Source: Promethearchaeota archaeon (GTDB taxonomy: Archaea > Asgardarchaeota > Lokiarchaeia > Helarchaeales > RDOG01). Taken from it: a stretch of 64,000 nucleotides of DNA. The stretch is from NCBI GenBank assembly GCA_011365055.1, contig RDOG01000009.1, forward strand, positions 62,001 to 126,000, written 5' to 3'. The notes below the pieces were generated by a model. That model did no database searches. It was given only the letters and a program-made list of their open reading frames with translations, and was not told the origin of the DNA. Both the position numbers and the translations under genes were made by a program. Positions 51,655 through 63,400 of this stretch are shown here, piece by piece (position 1 is the first letter of the stretch; the number at the start of each line of letters is the position of its first letter).

Positions 51655-53262
51655 CTACTTTTTTTTCATTTCTTTTTCTTTCTTTTTTTTCTCTTTTTCT
51701 GCTTTTTGTTCTTCTTTCAAGATTTCCTTGTACTCTTCTTCTTCTTTCAATTTAATTTCTTCTAATTCTTTATCTTCAACGTGTTCTCTGTATATTTTTG
51801 GTCGTTTAAGAATTTTAATTATCGATCCAATTGTTGGGAATAATAGGCAAATAGGTAATAATAAAATGATTATGATTTCTCTTGTTAATAATTCAATGCT
51901 ATTAAGAATGTCGGGTTGGCCAATGAGGATTAGGATGTTTGTTGTACTTATGACAAGAAGTCCAAGAAGAATGAACATTGTAAGTCTAATTACCGTGCCC
52001 CTAAGTGCACTTAATAATAGATTTTTCATTTCAGGAGCTGCTGCTTTTGCAGTTAATGATTCTTTGGCATTCTTATCTTGTGCATATCGAGTTTCAATAT
52101 ATGAAAATAATTGATTAACTTTATCCAATTCCAGAATTTCTTCTTCTTCTCCTATTTCTTCCTCAGTTTTCTTTTCCTTTTTCTTTTTCTCTTGTTTTTT
52201 CTCAATATCCTTTCGTTTTTCAATCATTTCTCTCATGTAATCAAATGCAGCAGAAGAGAAAAATCTCCGTATAGAAATAGATTGAGTTTCTCCTTCTTCT
52301 AACATTTCCTTTTTTTCTTGTTCCAGTTTTTCTTGTTTAATTTTTGCTAATCGTTCTAATTCTTCCATCTGTAGTTTCAAGCGTTTTTCTCGTTCACTTG
52401 AGGGGAGCAGAACGTCATACATATGAGCAGTCTGAAATGAGGTTTCCAAAAAGAGCATATTTAAAAGGGCAATCCATACTATTGGACCCACAAAAAAGAG
52501 TAATGGATTTCCAATCAAAGATTGTTCCGCCCATGAATTTATTAGTCCAGTTTCAGCCATTAAAGATGCTCCAATTGCTGAAAAATTTGTTCCTCCTTTA
52601 AATGAATTGAAAAATACCAAAAAAACCATAAATAAAAAAATCATTACAACCCATTTTGATGATCTCTTCACAAGATACTTCACAGTATAAATTAAACAAA
52701 CGATAATGGGTATGATCAAGATATAACTAAAAATGATAGTCCACTCTCCTGCAGGAATATAAGAGAAAATTTCACCAATAGAGGGAGTTAAGATAGCCAA
52801 AACCATTGTTGTTTGTAATAAGAGGAAGCTGATGAATGCCCATCTCGAATTACAATTGAAAATGAAGTAAATAAATGCAATTACAGATCCAACAATACAA
52901 ATTTGAAATAATCCAAAATAGAAAGCTCTAAAAAAGACATCTGCAGAAACACCAATAGGACTCAAAGGCATTACATCAGGTAAAATGTTATAATTAATGC
53001 CTAAGAATTCGTAGATTGGTTTAATCATTACCTTCCAGCCTGCATAGAACAATCTAAAGAAATTATTAAATGCTTGTCCAATGAGGATAAAAATATTAGA
53101 AAAAAAAGTAGGAAGTGCAGTAAGATCCCAGACATTAGGAGTTAATAATCCCGTGGTAAAAATAATAGTTAACACAAAAAGCACTGAAGTAAGAATTCTT
53201 AACGTGTTTATTGATTTCTCACTTTTGAATTCTTTTGTTATGTAGTCACTGATCACCGACAT
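51655..53262 (-). CDS. Multi-pass membrane protein with long central coiled coil and basic tail
   Basis: Seven or so membrane helices in the first 290 residues, a charged coiled coil (about 295-405, with EELERLAKIKQEKLEQEKKE and a Lys/Glu-rich run), two more helices (about 425-490), and a Lys/Glu tail ending in KEMKKK. No enzyme motif. It follows the DUF58 gene by 11 bp in the MoxR-DUF58-transglutaminase cluster and may play the part of the membrane component of that system. Family unknown. Confidence 0.7.
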   Translation of the reverse strand: MSVISDYITKEFKSEKSINTLRILTSVLFVLTIIFTTGLLTPNVWDLTALPTFFSNIFILIGQAFNNFFRLFYAGWKVMIKPIYEFLGINYNILPDVMPLSPIGVSADVFFRAFYFGLFQICIVGSVIAFIYFIFNCNSRWAFISFLLLQTTMVLAILTPSIGEIFSYIPAGEWTIIFSYILIIPIIVCLIYTVKYLVKRSSKWVVMIFLFMVFLVFFNSFKGGTNFSAIGASLMAETGLINSWAEQSLIGNPLLFFVGPIVWIALLNMLFLETSFQTAHMYDVLLPSSEREKRLKLQMEELERLAKIKQEKLEQEKKEMLEEGETQSISIRRFFSSAAFDYMREMIEKRKDIEKKQEKKKKEKKTEEEIGEEEEILELDKVNQLFSYIETRYAQDKNAKESLTAKAAAPEMKNLLLSALRGTVIRLTMFILLGLLVISTTNILILIGQPDILNSIELLTREIIIILLLPICLLFPTIGSIIKILKRPKIYREHVEDKELEEIKLKEEEEYKEILKEEQKAEKEKKKKEKEMKKK

Positions 53263-53273
53263 AAAAATTCAAC

Positions 53274-54605
53274 CTACATCAAACCTTTTCCTGCTCTCTT
53301 TGCTTTTTGATATTCATTAATTACGATAGGGAAGAAATCGTCAGGTCCAACGTCTATACAATTGATACCTAAATTACGCATTTTTTGTTTTAATTCAGAT
53401 CTTTTTTCCCATAACTCTTCAGAAATCGCTGAGCTAAGCGCTTTATCGACATCAGATAATTCTTCGGGTCTTCCTTCAAACCAAGGACCAAAAGGACTTA
53501 TTACAATAACTTGATGCTTGTAGGACCGTGCTATTTTTAATGCTTCAATAAATTCATCTTTAACATCTTCCATGTCAGTTATTAAAAAGAAGAAACTAGC
53601 TTTCGAAATCCGTTTAACAGCATAATCCATGGCCTCTTTTAATACTTTCTTACCTTTTGCTTGAGCTTTTGCTAAGTGATCCATAATATAATAAATTTGT
53701 CTATTACTCGCAGATGGTTCAAGAAAATAGTGCAAACGATCAGAAAACATCATTAAACCTACATTATCACGTCTTTCTAAAGCTAAATTAGAAAGAAGAA
53801 TGCTAGCACGAATGGAATATTCTAATTTATCAATTTCAAACTTACCGCGAGTCATAGTTTTTGAAACATCTAATAAAATCAATATTCTAATGTTCTTTTC
53901 GCTTTCATATTCTCGAATCAAAAATTTATTTTCTTTTTTAGCGGATGCTTTCCAATCGATTCTCCGGAACTCATCACTAGTTTCATAATCACGAATTCCG
54001 TAAAAATCACTACCTAATCCTTTCATTCTTGAAGAATGAACTCCATATAGAATTCCTTGCCTTCTTTTAGAGGCAAACGCTTCCATACGCTTGATATCTT
54101 GATAATCGGGATAAACCAAGCATTCAGTAACAACGGGAAGACCTGCGGTTTCAAAATGAAGACCTAATCGATCTCTAACAACTAATTGCGCGGGTCCTAA
54201 ATTATAAGCTCCTCTTAATTTAGCTTGCAAGATGTAGGAAAATGTTATTTCACTTTTTGCATCGAGCCTCGTCCCTATCCAATTTTCACCTAGAACTAAA
54301 GTAAAAGCCTCAGTTGGGAAGACATCAAAGACTTCAATGAAATTATAATTCTTGTTTCCAATATTTTTTATTTTTATTGAAACTTGTAGAAAATCATTAA
54401 CAAAGACCTTATCTTTATCGTAAAAACGTTCAAGTTGCAAATCTTTATTTGCATCAATACTTGCTTCAAAAATAGGAATATCTATAACCGCACCTAATAG
54501 CAAAAATATTCCTATTATTATAAAGTAGAAATTGTTTATCACAAACCCCAAGAAAAGCAAGATCATGCCAAACGTGATCAAAGATTTGCAGCGTTCAGTA
54601 ATCAT
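53274..54605 (-). CDS. DUF58 protein with von Willebrand A domain
   Basis: Two N-terminal membrane helices, a beta domain (about 60-165), the DUF58 signature GSDFYGIRDYETSDEFRRID and WKASAKKENKFLIREYE (about 200-235), then a vWA-like fold with the MIDAS-type ILLDVSKTM and FFLITDMED. DUF58 proteins work with MoxR ATPases, which act as chaperones for vWA proteins. The MoxR gene starts 15 bp upstream on the same strand, the classical pairing. Confidence 0.93.
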   Translation of the reverse strand: MITERCKSLITFGMILLFLGFVINNFYFIIIGIFLLLGAVIDIPIFEASIDANKDLQLERFYDKDKVFVNDFLQVSIKIKNIGNKNYNFIEVFDVFPTEAFTLVLGENWIGTRLDAKSEITFSYILQAKLRGAYNLGPAQLVVRDRLGLHFETAGLPVVTECLVYPDYQDIKRMEAFASKRRQGILYGVHSSRMKGLGSDFYGIRDYETSDEFRRIDWKASAKKENKFLIREYESEKNIRILILLDVSKTMTRGKFEIDKLEYSIRASILLSNLALERRDNVGLMMFSDRLHYFLEPSASNRQIYYIMDHLAKAQAKGKKVLKEAMDYAVKRISKASFFFLITDMEDVKDEFIEALKIARSYKHQVIVISPFGPWFEGRPEELSDVDKALSSAISEELWEKRSELKQKMRNLGINCIDVGPDDFFPIVINEYQKAKRAGKGLM

Positions 54606-54619
54606 TTTTAGGCTTTCCT

Positions 54620-55576
54620 CTAAACTGGAACTGTAACTTCTTCAATAATTCTCGAAATGACTTTATCTACAGAAGTTCCGCCCAACTCAGCTTCGGGTTT
54701 TAATATTAAGCGATGGAATAAAGTATACCTTGCTAAATGTTTGATATCATCTGGAGTCACGAAATCCCTACCTAGAATAGCTGCTCTTGCTTTACTTGCA
54801 TTTAATAAAGCTAATGAAACTCTTGGACCTCCACCAATCAATATTTGAGGATCATTTCTTGTTTTAAAGACGATATCTCTTATAAATTTCATTAGATCTT
54901 CATCGATATGCACTTTTTTGACTGCTACTTGCATGGCTCTTATTTCTTCCGGTGATGTAATTTGTTGTAGTTCGTATTGGATTGATTGGTGTTTTCTTTC
55001 AATAATTTGTACTTCTTCCTTTTCAGACGGATAATCAACAATGAGTTTAAACAGAAATCGATCGGTTTGAGCTTCTGGCAGGGGATAAGTTCCTTCCATT
55101 TCTAATGGATTTTGAGTTGCCAATACCATAAAAGGTTTCTCTAATTTGTGAGTTACACCTTCAATAGTTACCGTTCTTTCTGCCATGCATTCTAATAGAG
55201 CAGACTGAGTTTTTGGCGGCGCTCTATTGATTTCATCTGCCAAAACTAAATTAGCGAATATTGGTCCCTTTCTCAACTCGAATTCTCTAGTTTTTGCGTT
55301 TAATACATTAGTTCCAACAATATCTGAAGGTAATAAATCGGGGGTAAATTGGATCCTTTTAAAAGAACAACCTATTACACTAGCGAATGCGTTAGCCATG
55401 AAAGTTTTTGCAACACCAGGAACTCCTTCTAATAACACGTGTTCATTTATTAAAAGTGCGATGAAAATATTTTGTAATACTTCGCCTTTTCCAACAACTA
55501 CTTTTCTGACCTCCGATATAACATTTTGAGTGATGTCCCTTATGTCTGAAAAAGACAATTCGTTTTCAATACTCAT
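54620..55576 (-). CDS. MoxR-family AAA+ ATPase
   Basis: Walker A GVPGVAKTF, Walker B LVLADEINRAPPKTQSALLE, sensor ATQNPLEMEGTYPLPEAQTD and the arginine-finger region DRFLFK are all MoxR-typical. The ATG at 55576 (SIENELS follows) is preceded by GAGGT; an upstream in-frame start would overlap the previous gene. MoxR ATPases insert cofactors into or remodel vWA-domain partners, here the DUF58 protein encoded next. Confidence 0.95.
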   Translation of the reverse strand: MSIENELSFSDIRDITQNVISEVRKVVVGKGEVLQNIFIALLINEHVLLEGVPGVAKTFMANAFASVIGCSFKRIQFTPDLLPSDIVGTNVLNAKTREFELRKGPIFANLVLADEINRAPPKTQSALLECMAERTVTIEGVTHKLEKPFMVLATQNPLEMEGTYPLPEAQTDRFLFKLIVDYPSEKEEVQIIERKHQSIQYELQQITSPEEIRAMQVAVKKVHIDEDLMKFIRDIVFKTRNDPQILIGGGPRVSLALLNASKARAAILGRDFVTPDDIKHLARYTLFHRLILKPEAELGGTSVDKVISRIIEEVTVPV

Positions 55577-55598
55577 TTTTTTTACCTCTATTTCATTT

Positions 55599-56987
55599 TT
55601 ATTTTGTAACTGCGTCAGAAATCCAACGCATTTCATAATATAAATTTAAGAATTCATAATCTTCTTTTATTTTCTTTCTATTTTTTTCAATATCTTCAAT
55701 TTTTTTAAGTCCATACTTAATTCTACTAATATTTTCGTTTGGTTTTATCATCTTCACTTGATTTATTATATTATCAATATCATAGTTCTTTAATTCTAAA
55801 GCTTGAATTAAAGTACGTTTTAATCGCCTAGCTAATAGGCTAATTGCTTTGTTATATTCCCTCCGTTCCTTAAACCATTTCATTCGTTCACCATAAAGTG
55901 TCTTTCCCTTTCTTCTTAAAATTTTTGATTCTTTGGTGATTTTTGGTTTTTTAGGTTGAGGAATAAATCTTTTAAATGAATAATAAGTCAATAAAGGAGT
56001 AAGTGGAAGTGAAAATAGAAATGTATTATTAGCATTAACGAATGATAAAATAAAACCAAAGATATTTGGAAATAATTTCACTTGATGAACTTCATCAAAC
56101 AAAATAGCACAATTTTCACCTGCAGTTAATGCTGTAATAATGTTATCTGCAAGTTTTGAATTGTCATATTCATCATATAATGTATTTGAAAAAATATCAG
56201 CATCTGTTATAATTACTACTTGATCGTTATAAATTGAAATTATCAAAGGAAATCCATTTGCTGGAGCTTCATCTTCTTCATCATCATGAATTCCATTACC
56301 ATTTACATCAAAAAATGCAGTTGATGTCGTTTTTATAACATAATTACTAGTGGAAACTCCCCCGAAAAAAAAGCCTTCATCTAAATATGTTGCACGACTC
56401 ATTTTTATCATGGTGATTCCATTCATAAGACTGTGAGAAGTAAGGCAGGGTCCCCAAAGTCTTAATATATCTGAAGAATTTTCATAAAAATTACTGTCTG
56501 TTTCCATGACAATTCCATTTTTAAATTCCACGCCTAAATTCTGAGCTCCAGAATAAAGCAAGTACATCAAATCATGAACTAATAACAATTCATTCGCAGT
56601 ACCAAAATCCATGCAAAGAAGCATTTTTCCCCCTTTTGAGAGAAATTCGACTAATGGAATTATCTCCATGGGATTATAGAGTTTTTTAGGTCCAACACTT
56701 ATTAATACCATATTGCTTGTATTGAAATCCGTTTTATTAGGTGTTAATTCGTTATAAGACGACATTATTGTAAAGATTTGATGATTACTAGATATTGAAT
56801 TCCTAAATTTTGATAACCCTGTTGAGCTTTGATTGAAAATTGAATACTCATTGGAGTCAGTGGCACCAATAAACGAAAAAGGAGCGAGAATTAGCGGCAT
56901 TAGAGTTAATAAAAATATTATTAACAGAGCAATCGTGCCCATGCCTTCTTTTTTAAACTTCTTTGAAGTTTTTTCTCCTTTCGTCAT
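55599..56987 (-). CDS. DUF4350-like membrane protein of the MoxR cluster
   Basis: An N-terminal membrane helix (IALLIIFLLTLMPLILAPF), an extracytoplasmic alpha/beta domain with LVEFLSKGGKMLLCMDFGTA and VVIITDADIFSNTLYDEYDN (Rossmann-like, as in DUF4350), a second membrane helix (about 315-340), and a basic cytoplasmic tail of about 120 residues. A calcium-loop-like DVNGNGIHDDEEDE lies in the outer domain. Location between the DUF4129-like protein and MoxR matches the usual archaeal arrangement. Confidence 0.75.
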   Translation of the reverse strand: MTKGEKTSKKFKKEGMGTIALLIIFLLTLMPLILAPFSFIGATDSNEYSIFNQSSTGLSKFRNSISSNHQIFTIMSSYNELTPNKTDFNTSNMVLISVGPKKLYNPMEIIPLVEFLSKGGKMLLCMDFGTANELLLVHDLMYLLYSGAQNLGVEFKNGIVMETDSNFYENSSDILRLWGPCLTSHSLMNGITMIKMSRATYLDEGFFFGGVSTSNYVIKTTSTAFFDVNGNGIHDDEEDEAPANGFPLIISIYNDQVVIITDADIFSNTLYDEYDNSKLADNIITALTAGENCAILFDEVHQVKLFPNIFGFILSFVNANNTFLFSLPLTPLLTYYSFKRFIPQPKKPKITKESKILRRKGKTLYGERMKWFKERREYNKAISLLARRLKRTLIQALELKNYDIDNIINQVKMIKPNENISRIKYGLKKIEDIEKNRKKIKEDYEFLNLYYEMRWISDAVTK

Positions 56988-57015
56988 TTTAAAAAATCCT
57001 TAAGTTAATCTTTTT

Positions 57016-57390
57016 TTATTTTACTCGGGGTAAACTTTTCAAGTATTTACTTAAATTATCAAATAATTTACGTGCTTCGGTATACATTGCTTTGTTGATT
57101 GGATGATTACTATATCTTATCTCTTCATATAACGAAACAAATGGATATATCAGACTTACATCTATCTTAATTTTTTTAACTAACTCCATTGCAAATTCTC
57201 TGTAGGTCTGGCTTTCAGGATGCCCTATACCGAGATTTTGATCAACTAAATCAACAAAAGCTTGAAAAAGATATACAACCATTTCCTTATATCGAGCACC
57301 TTCTTCAAGCAAACTAATATTTTTCTCAACTTTTTTCATATCGACTATAAGAGCTTCTTTTTTACTTCTTTCCATTTTCTTTTTCTCCAT
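57016..57390 (-). CDS. Stand-alone DUF4129-like domain
   Basis: The 124-residue protein resembles the cytoplasmic C-terminus of the neighbouring transglutaminase protein: ARYKEMVVYLFQAFVDLV, PESQTYREFAMELVKKIK, and PFVSLYEEIRYSNHPINKAM correspond to QRYREAIIYNFENLL, PGETYREFINDLIKN and PFVGIYEEARWSNHPITFEM. So a domain of the DUF4129 kind exists both fused and free in adjacent genes. It is soluble and probably binds partners at the membrane. Confidence 0.75.
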   Translation of the reverse strand: MEKKKMERSKKEALIVDMKKVEKNISLLEEGARYKEMVVYLFQAFVDLVDQNLGIGHPESQTYREFAMELVKKIKIDVSLIYPFVSLYEEIRYSNHPINKAMYTEARKLFDNLSKYLKSLPRVK

Positions 57391-57438
57391 TTTTTTGCTT
57401 TTTTATTTTTAACGAGTAAACATTTCTTAATGATACAA

Positions 57439-60400
57439 TTAGGATGTAATCTTTTGTTCTACTTCTGTAGGAATCGGGGATAGAGGAGATGCAGGCTCAA
57501 TTTTTTCTTCTTTTTTAGCCACATAATCCTCAGGAGTCAAGCCTACAATCTGCTTAAACAATTTATTATAATAATCTTCAGATTCTTTAAACATTTCAAA
57601 TGTAATTGGATGGTTTGACCATCTTGCTTCTTCATATATTCCAACAAAAGGTAAAAATAATTTGGGAGAAATATAAGTTCTAACATTTTTTATTAAATCG
57701 TTAATAAATTCTCTATAAGTCTCTCCAGGTCCAGGAGATCGTTTTAAATAACCTTTTATTAGATATAATAGATTTTCAAAATTATATATTATAGCTTCTC
57801 TATATCTTTGTCCATCTAGGAGCAAATCTAATTTATTTTTTATTCTTTTAACATCGACTTCCTTCGCCTTTTTCTCTTTCTGAATTGATAGAACTTTCCT
57901 CACTGCAACTACTCCTAGAACTGAGCAAATTGCAACTATTAGTATAATTATTAAAGGAATAGGATCAAATGGTGGAGCGGGTCTGGTTCCTAAATTTAAA
58001 ACTGTAATTATCGTTGAATTACCCCTGAAAATTCCTGATTGATCATAGAATTCAACAAAGAATGACTGATTTAATCCTGTTGCTGGGATCACAAATCCAT
58101 AAGTAAATAATCCAGAGTCAGTTGTAGCTTCAGAAATGCCAGATATTCCAATAGGATTGATTAACAAAACATCAACTCTCCTACCTATTATGGGGTTTGT
58201 ACCATCGGAAAAATTTCCAGAGAAAGCGACCGAATCACCAATGTATCCACTTGGAGGAGTATTCAGAGTCAAAATTACTTGATTAAAAACATAAATTGAA
58301 ACGGTATAGAAAGTTGAATCATTATATTCACCAATTGGATTGTATTTAATTGTTAATTCATTTAATTCTAAAGGAAGAACTGAAGTATTAAATGATAAGG
58401 AATAAGATCCATCAACAATTGTATTTTGGGAAACTAAAAGACCTGAAGATCCATATATTGATACGTTTAATGATGAAAGAGGAAATAAAGGATTTGTTTG
58501 AAAGAGATCGCCTCTAATTCTCACCATTTCCCCTTGATAATAATATAAAATATTAGACCCTACATTTTGATAAGCTAACGAATGAATATCGGGGTTTTGA
58601 ATTTCAGAGCTAGAAAATGAAGGAGTATGATTTACTTTTATATTATTTTGAACATTTATTTTCATGCTTATGTTAACATTACCAATTAACATAGCACTAA
58701 TATTATGCAAGCCCAGACTTTCTATTTGCGATAGAATAATTGGAGAAGGATTGAAATTACCATTTGAAGTCGTAAATAACGTTTGTACTTCTTGAGTTTC
58801 ATCTACAAAGATGCTTATTTTTCTATATTCGATTCCATTCGGAAATGCAACTGAAATAACTCGTCCTTGGAGTGTGGCTGTATCCCCTATTTTCATAGAG
58901 ACTTGATTATTAACAACATCTATTCCATTAACGGTTAAACTTATTGAAATATCTGCTGAGTTATTAGAAAATACTTTAATTCCTTTTAAAGTTGAAGTTG
59001 GATTTACGTATGGTTGACCTGCATATGATGCATTAATATCACATTCTCCTGTAATAGCATTATTTGGCGTTACGAATGTACCACTAAACCAACCATTTGC
59101 TCCTATACTGCAAGTTCCGATATGAGTTGATTCTAAATATATATCAATATCAACGCTTCCAAATTGAGAAGAGTCCCAAGGTCCATAAGGAGAAAAAGGA
59201 TCAAATGCTAAATAAAGTTGCCCTTTTACGTATATATTTTCTCCTCGTTGAATGAATAAATTGTCAGGATCACTCGAATTCAAATTTTTCAATTCTAGGT
59301 TTTGAATTAAGGTAAATGCATTAACGTTAAAAGATATATTGGATGAATTTTTTGGAATTGCACCTAAAAAAATAACTGAGCAATTATAGGTACCCCAAGG
59401 ATGGATAGAATTGTTTGTATAGGAGTAGAAACCTATTTCATTTGTCATTCCTCCATCTTGGATTGGCAAGAGGCTTTGGTTAAAGTCAATAAAGACCCTT
59501 CTTCGTTTAATTACATTCCCAAAATCATCTGTAACAATTCCAGAAACCGTAATGAGAGAGTTCATATGCACATTCACCGTGGGATTTACGTTAATAGTCA
59601 AAGATGCATTATGAAAAATGTAAACTGTAATATTTGTAGAACAATTGCCATAATAATCAGTACCTTCAAACTCGATTTTAATTTCTGAAGCATTTAATGG
59701 AGAATTTAGCGGTATTACATATTGAAAATTAAATTCACCATTAAAATCTGTGAGATCTGAACCGATAAGACTATCAAGATAAAAAAATACCTCTCTACCT
59801 GAACCTAAATGTTGATTAAAAACGTCCATTAAGGTTCCCCTAATCTCTAATTGCTCCTGCCTTTGAACGTATACTAATGAAGAGGGATTATAGAGACCAT
59901 TATTTACATAAATGCTAGTTGCAGGTATCTTAGTGTCTGTTTTTAAATTAATGTACTTTAATTCTTCATATTCAATCTTTATAGGATAATTTATAAAATC
60001 GGAAGAATTAATACTAATGTTATAGACACCAGCCATGAATCCAGGTGGAACAATTAATGAAGCAGTAAAATTTCCTTCATATCCTGGAATGGAATTTGTA
60101 ATAAATGTTTGGCTTGTAATTGATGTTCCATTTAACGTTAGATATATTTCTAATCCTGCAATTCCTTCACCCGTATTATTATCCAAAATATAACCACTAA
60201 CGTTTAATAATGTTTGATCTATTGTCACATTTTGGGGAGTCGCAGAGGAAATATTTACGTTAACCGGAGTCATTGGAATGGGATCTGTTGTTCCATTACA
60301 ACTTAAGAGATAGGGATTGCTACTGGAAAATATTACATACATATCCACGTTATTTGAATCATGATCCTCAGGAACTGTATGATTTAAGAAGAAGCTACCG

Positions 60401-63400
60401 TCACTTTGAGTTATATTAGAAGCCACATAATAAAAACCAGTTGAATTATCCCATCCAAACCATACAGTTTCTGATGGAATTGGTAAACCGTTGTCATAAT
60501 ATAAGTTTCCAGTGTATATCGTGTTATCACCTTTAATTATTTTAAAACTCGGTGATCCTTGCACGTAGATGTGAAGGTTATCCATATTAGATCCATTTAC
60601 AATTGAAACGTTTGTTATTCCAGCAATTTCTTGACTAACACTTTCTGCTTCAACAAGATTTACTCTAGCTGGAAGTATTATACTATTATTATAAGGATAA
60701 AGATATATTTTATTAACGGTGCCATTAAAATATGCTGTAATATTATAATCTCCGTGAGAATGAGTCAAAGGAACAATACAGGTATCAATATAATTACCAT
60801 TTGAATCTGTTATCGTTTCATTTGGCATGAATGTTTCAGATGTATTTACTTTGACATAAACACCATTAATTTGTTTATTTGTGCTTTTATCTAATAATTG
60901 ACCTTGAACCATAAATTGTTCAGAAGCTCTTGTTATGTTCTTAGGATTTACATAATTAACTGTTATGTTAGTAGGACCATCAATTGAAACGATTGTAAAA
61001 TTTAATAATTGAGAATAACTAGCAACTATCTCATAAACGCCAATCGAATAACTCTGGTTAAAATGCAAATTTGCATTAGCATAACCTGTTGAATTTATAG
61101 GTATATCTTGCGCAAAATAATAGTCCAGACAAGCTTCATAAAAATCAATATTGATATTACTTCCACCCAAGGTTTGATTAACCCTGTTAATAGAGTCATA
61201 AATCACATGAGTATTGTTATTTTTATAAATGCATATAATAAATTCTATTGTATCTCCTTTAGATACAAATCCTTCAATCCCTGATACATTTCGTTCAATG
61301 AACATATCATAATGAGAAGTTTCCATTTGAGAATCAAGAACTCTTGGAGCAAACCAGCTGGAATTTACAGCATCCCACATATTCATTGGAAATGGAGTAG
61401 GATCAAATTGAATCCAATATCCATTCCCTTGATTTACGGGTGTAGATGGAACCCAAACTTCAACCCAATAGTGTTGATTGGTTATTCGTCTAGAAAAGCC
61501 ATTTTCATCATAACCTACTCCACCCCAGACTAATCTTGAAGAGATATTTAAGTATCTTAAAAACATTGTTAATGCTGTTGCAAAATCTCCTGATGTACCC
61601 ATCTTCGTATTTAGAAATGTTAAAATATTATAATCAGCTTTTCCGATTAATGGCGTGAAAGCATAATTTGTTTTTAAATATTCGATTAAATTTAACGTTG
61701 TGTTATAAACATCATCTAATTTATAATCATCCAAGTTGAGAGCGTCTAATAATGGCTTAACAGTTGAAGGAATTTGTTTATAATCGATCATCGTTGTTGG
61801 CATACCCGTATTACTCAATGTTGGATCATTGGGAACTTTGGATTTTATCAAACTAGAATCGATCGAATCGCAGGTAATATTATATGAAAAAGAGAAGATA
61901 TATGGACTTAATATGTTTAAAAAGGTCATATTTAGAATAGCTCCCCCGTAGCTATTGGAAAGAATGTAATTAAATACATATTTTGATGGATCGGAATGAA
62001 TGATCAAAGAATTTTGAATTATTCTTGGAATTCCCCTTGAAGAGTTAAAATTTGCGAGCGTTATTAATGGGATTGATAACGCACCATTTTGTGTAACGTT
62101 TATTTCCATCGAGACATTATAGAGGAGATCTCCAGGTGTATATGATGTAAAATTTAATTCAGCAGCTGGGAAAATAGTTCCATTCGATTGTGTCCAAGTA
62201 ATTCCATCATAATAATCAAATGCAGTAATTTTATAATATCTATTAGGATCTGAAGAAGAAACGGTAACATTATAACTTGAATCGCCATATGGGTCGGTTC
62301 CAATAGCCCATATACCTTCACCGCCACCGATACCACCAGTTCCATTACCTGATCCACCTATACCCTCCCCAAAACCACCCTCACCGCCACTAAATACATC
62401 TTCACCAGTGGGCATTTCTTCTCCCACATCAGGATTTTCTGGAATAAGTTGACCAAAAGATTCAGATATTCCTGTGGGATCAAATACATACCAAATCCCA
62501 GCGGAAGAAGATATAGGAAGATACACTTCACTCCAGGCATGTCTTTGTACTGCATAAACCGTTTCAACATTCGTACTTATATCTCTAGTATATTCATACA
62601 CTTGAAATCCTTCTACATAACGAGCAGGAACGCCCATTAATCGTAATAACATTACGTGTGCTTTTGCATAATCCATGCATATTCCTTCACCATCAATAGA
62701 ATCGTCTGTTCGAATATATTCTCTTCCATTTACTATGATAGGATCCCCTCCTCGTTCGAAAAGAAAATTATAAGTAGCATCTTGATCGGAGGGGAGAGTA
62801 AAAAGTTCAGGATAGCGATAATACATGTAACTATAATTGTAATTTTTTTGTAGCCAATTTTCAACATAAACAGCTTTTTTATAAATTGAGCCATTTTCCG
62901 CGTTAATTTCTGCTTCTAAATCATCAGCTAGCTGTTCAACTTTTGACCAATTAAACATTGGACTTGAGGGGATTTGCGTATATCTGGTTAGAATAGCAGA
63001 GGAGATGCCTGTAGAATTAGTCGACTGCACGTTTGCATAATCTCCAAGGGTTTTAATTTCATATTCTATTGTTATATTTACCTCAACATCGTAATTTGGA
63101 TCAAGAGGACCGCATGTTATTTGGAAGGATCCATAATCGTCTTTTTCTACAATTTCATAATAATCTGCACCGAGAGGATGAGAATCGTTGTACGTGGTGG
63201 TGATGTCAGATATGCCATATATACCATCCTCCAGGTCATAATGAGGAACGATAATTTGATAGGTTTCTTTTTGAAATTTTAAGGTTGAGAAAGTTAAAGT
63301 CTTAGATCTATTATTTCCTAACCCATTTCCAAGAGGGACAAAGCCTACATTTACAAAGGTTGAATTATACTTTCCCCAATCATCCGTACCATCATAAATA

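Noticed and set aside
51523..52302. Phe-rich plus-strand frames opposite the membrane protein and coaD
   Set aside because: They arise from the complement of Lys/Glu codon runs and have no independent support.
55577..55636. N-terminal extension of MoxR
   Set aside because: Overlaps the upstream gene; GAGGT before the ATG at 55576 marks the true start.
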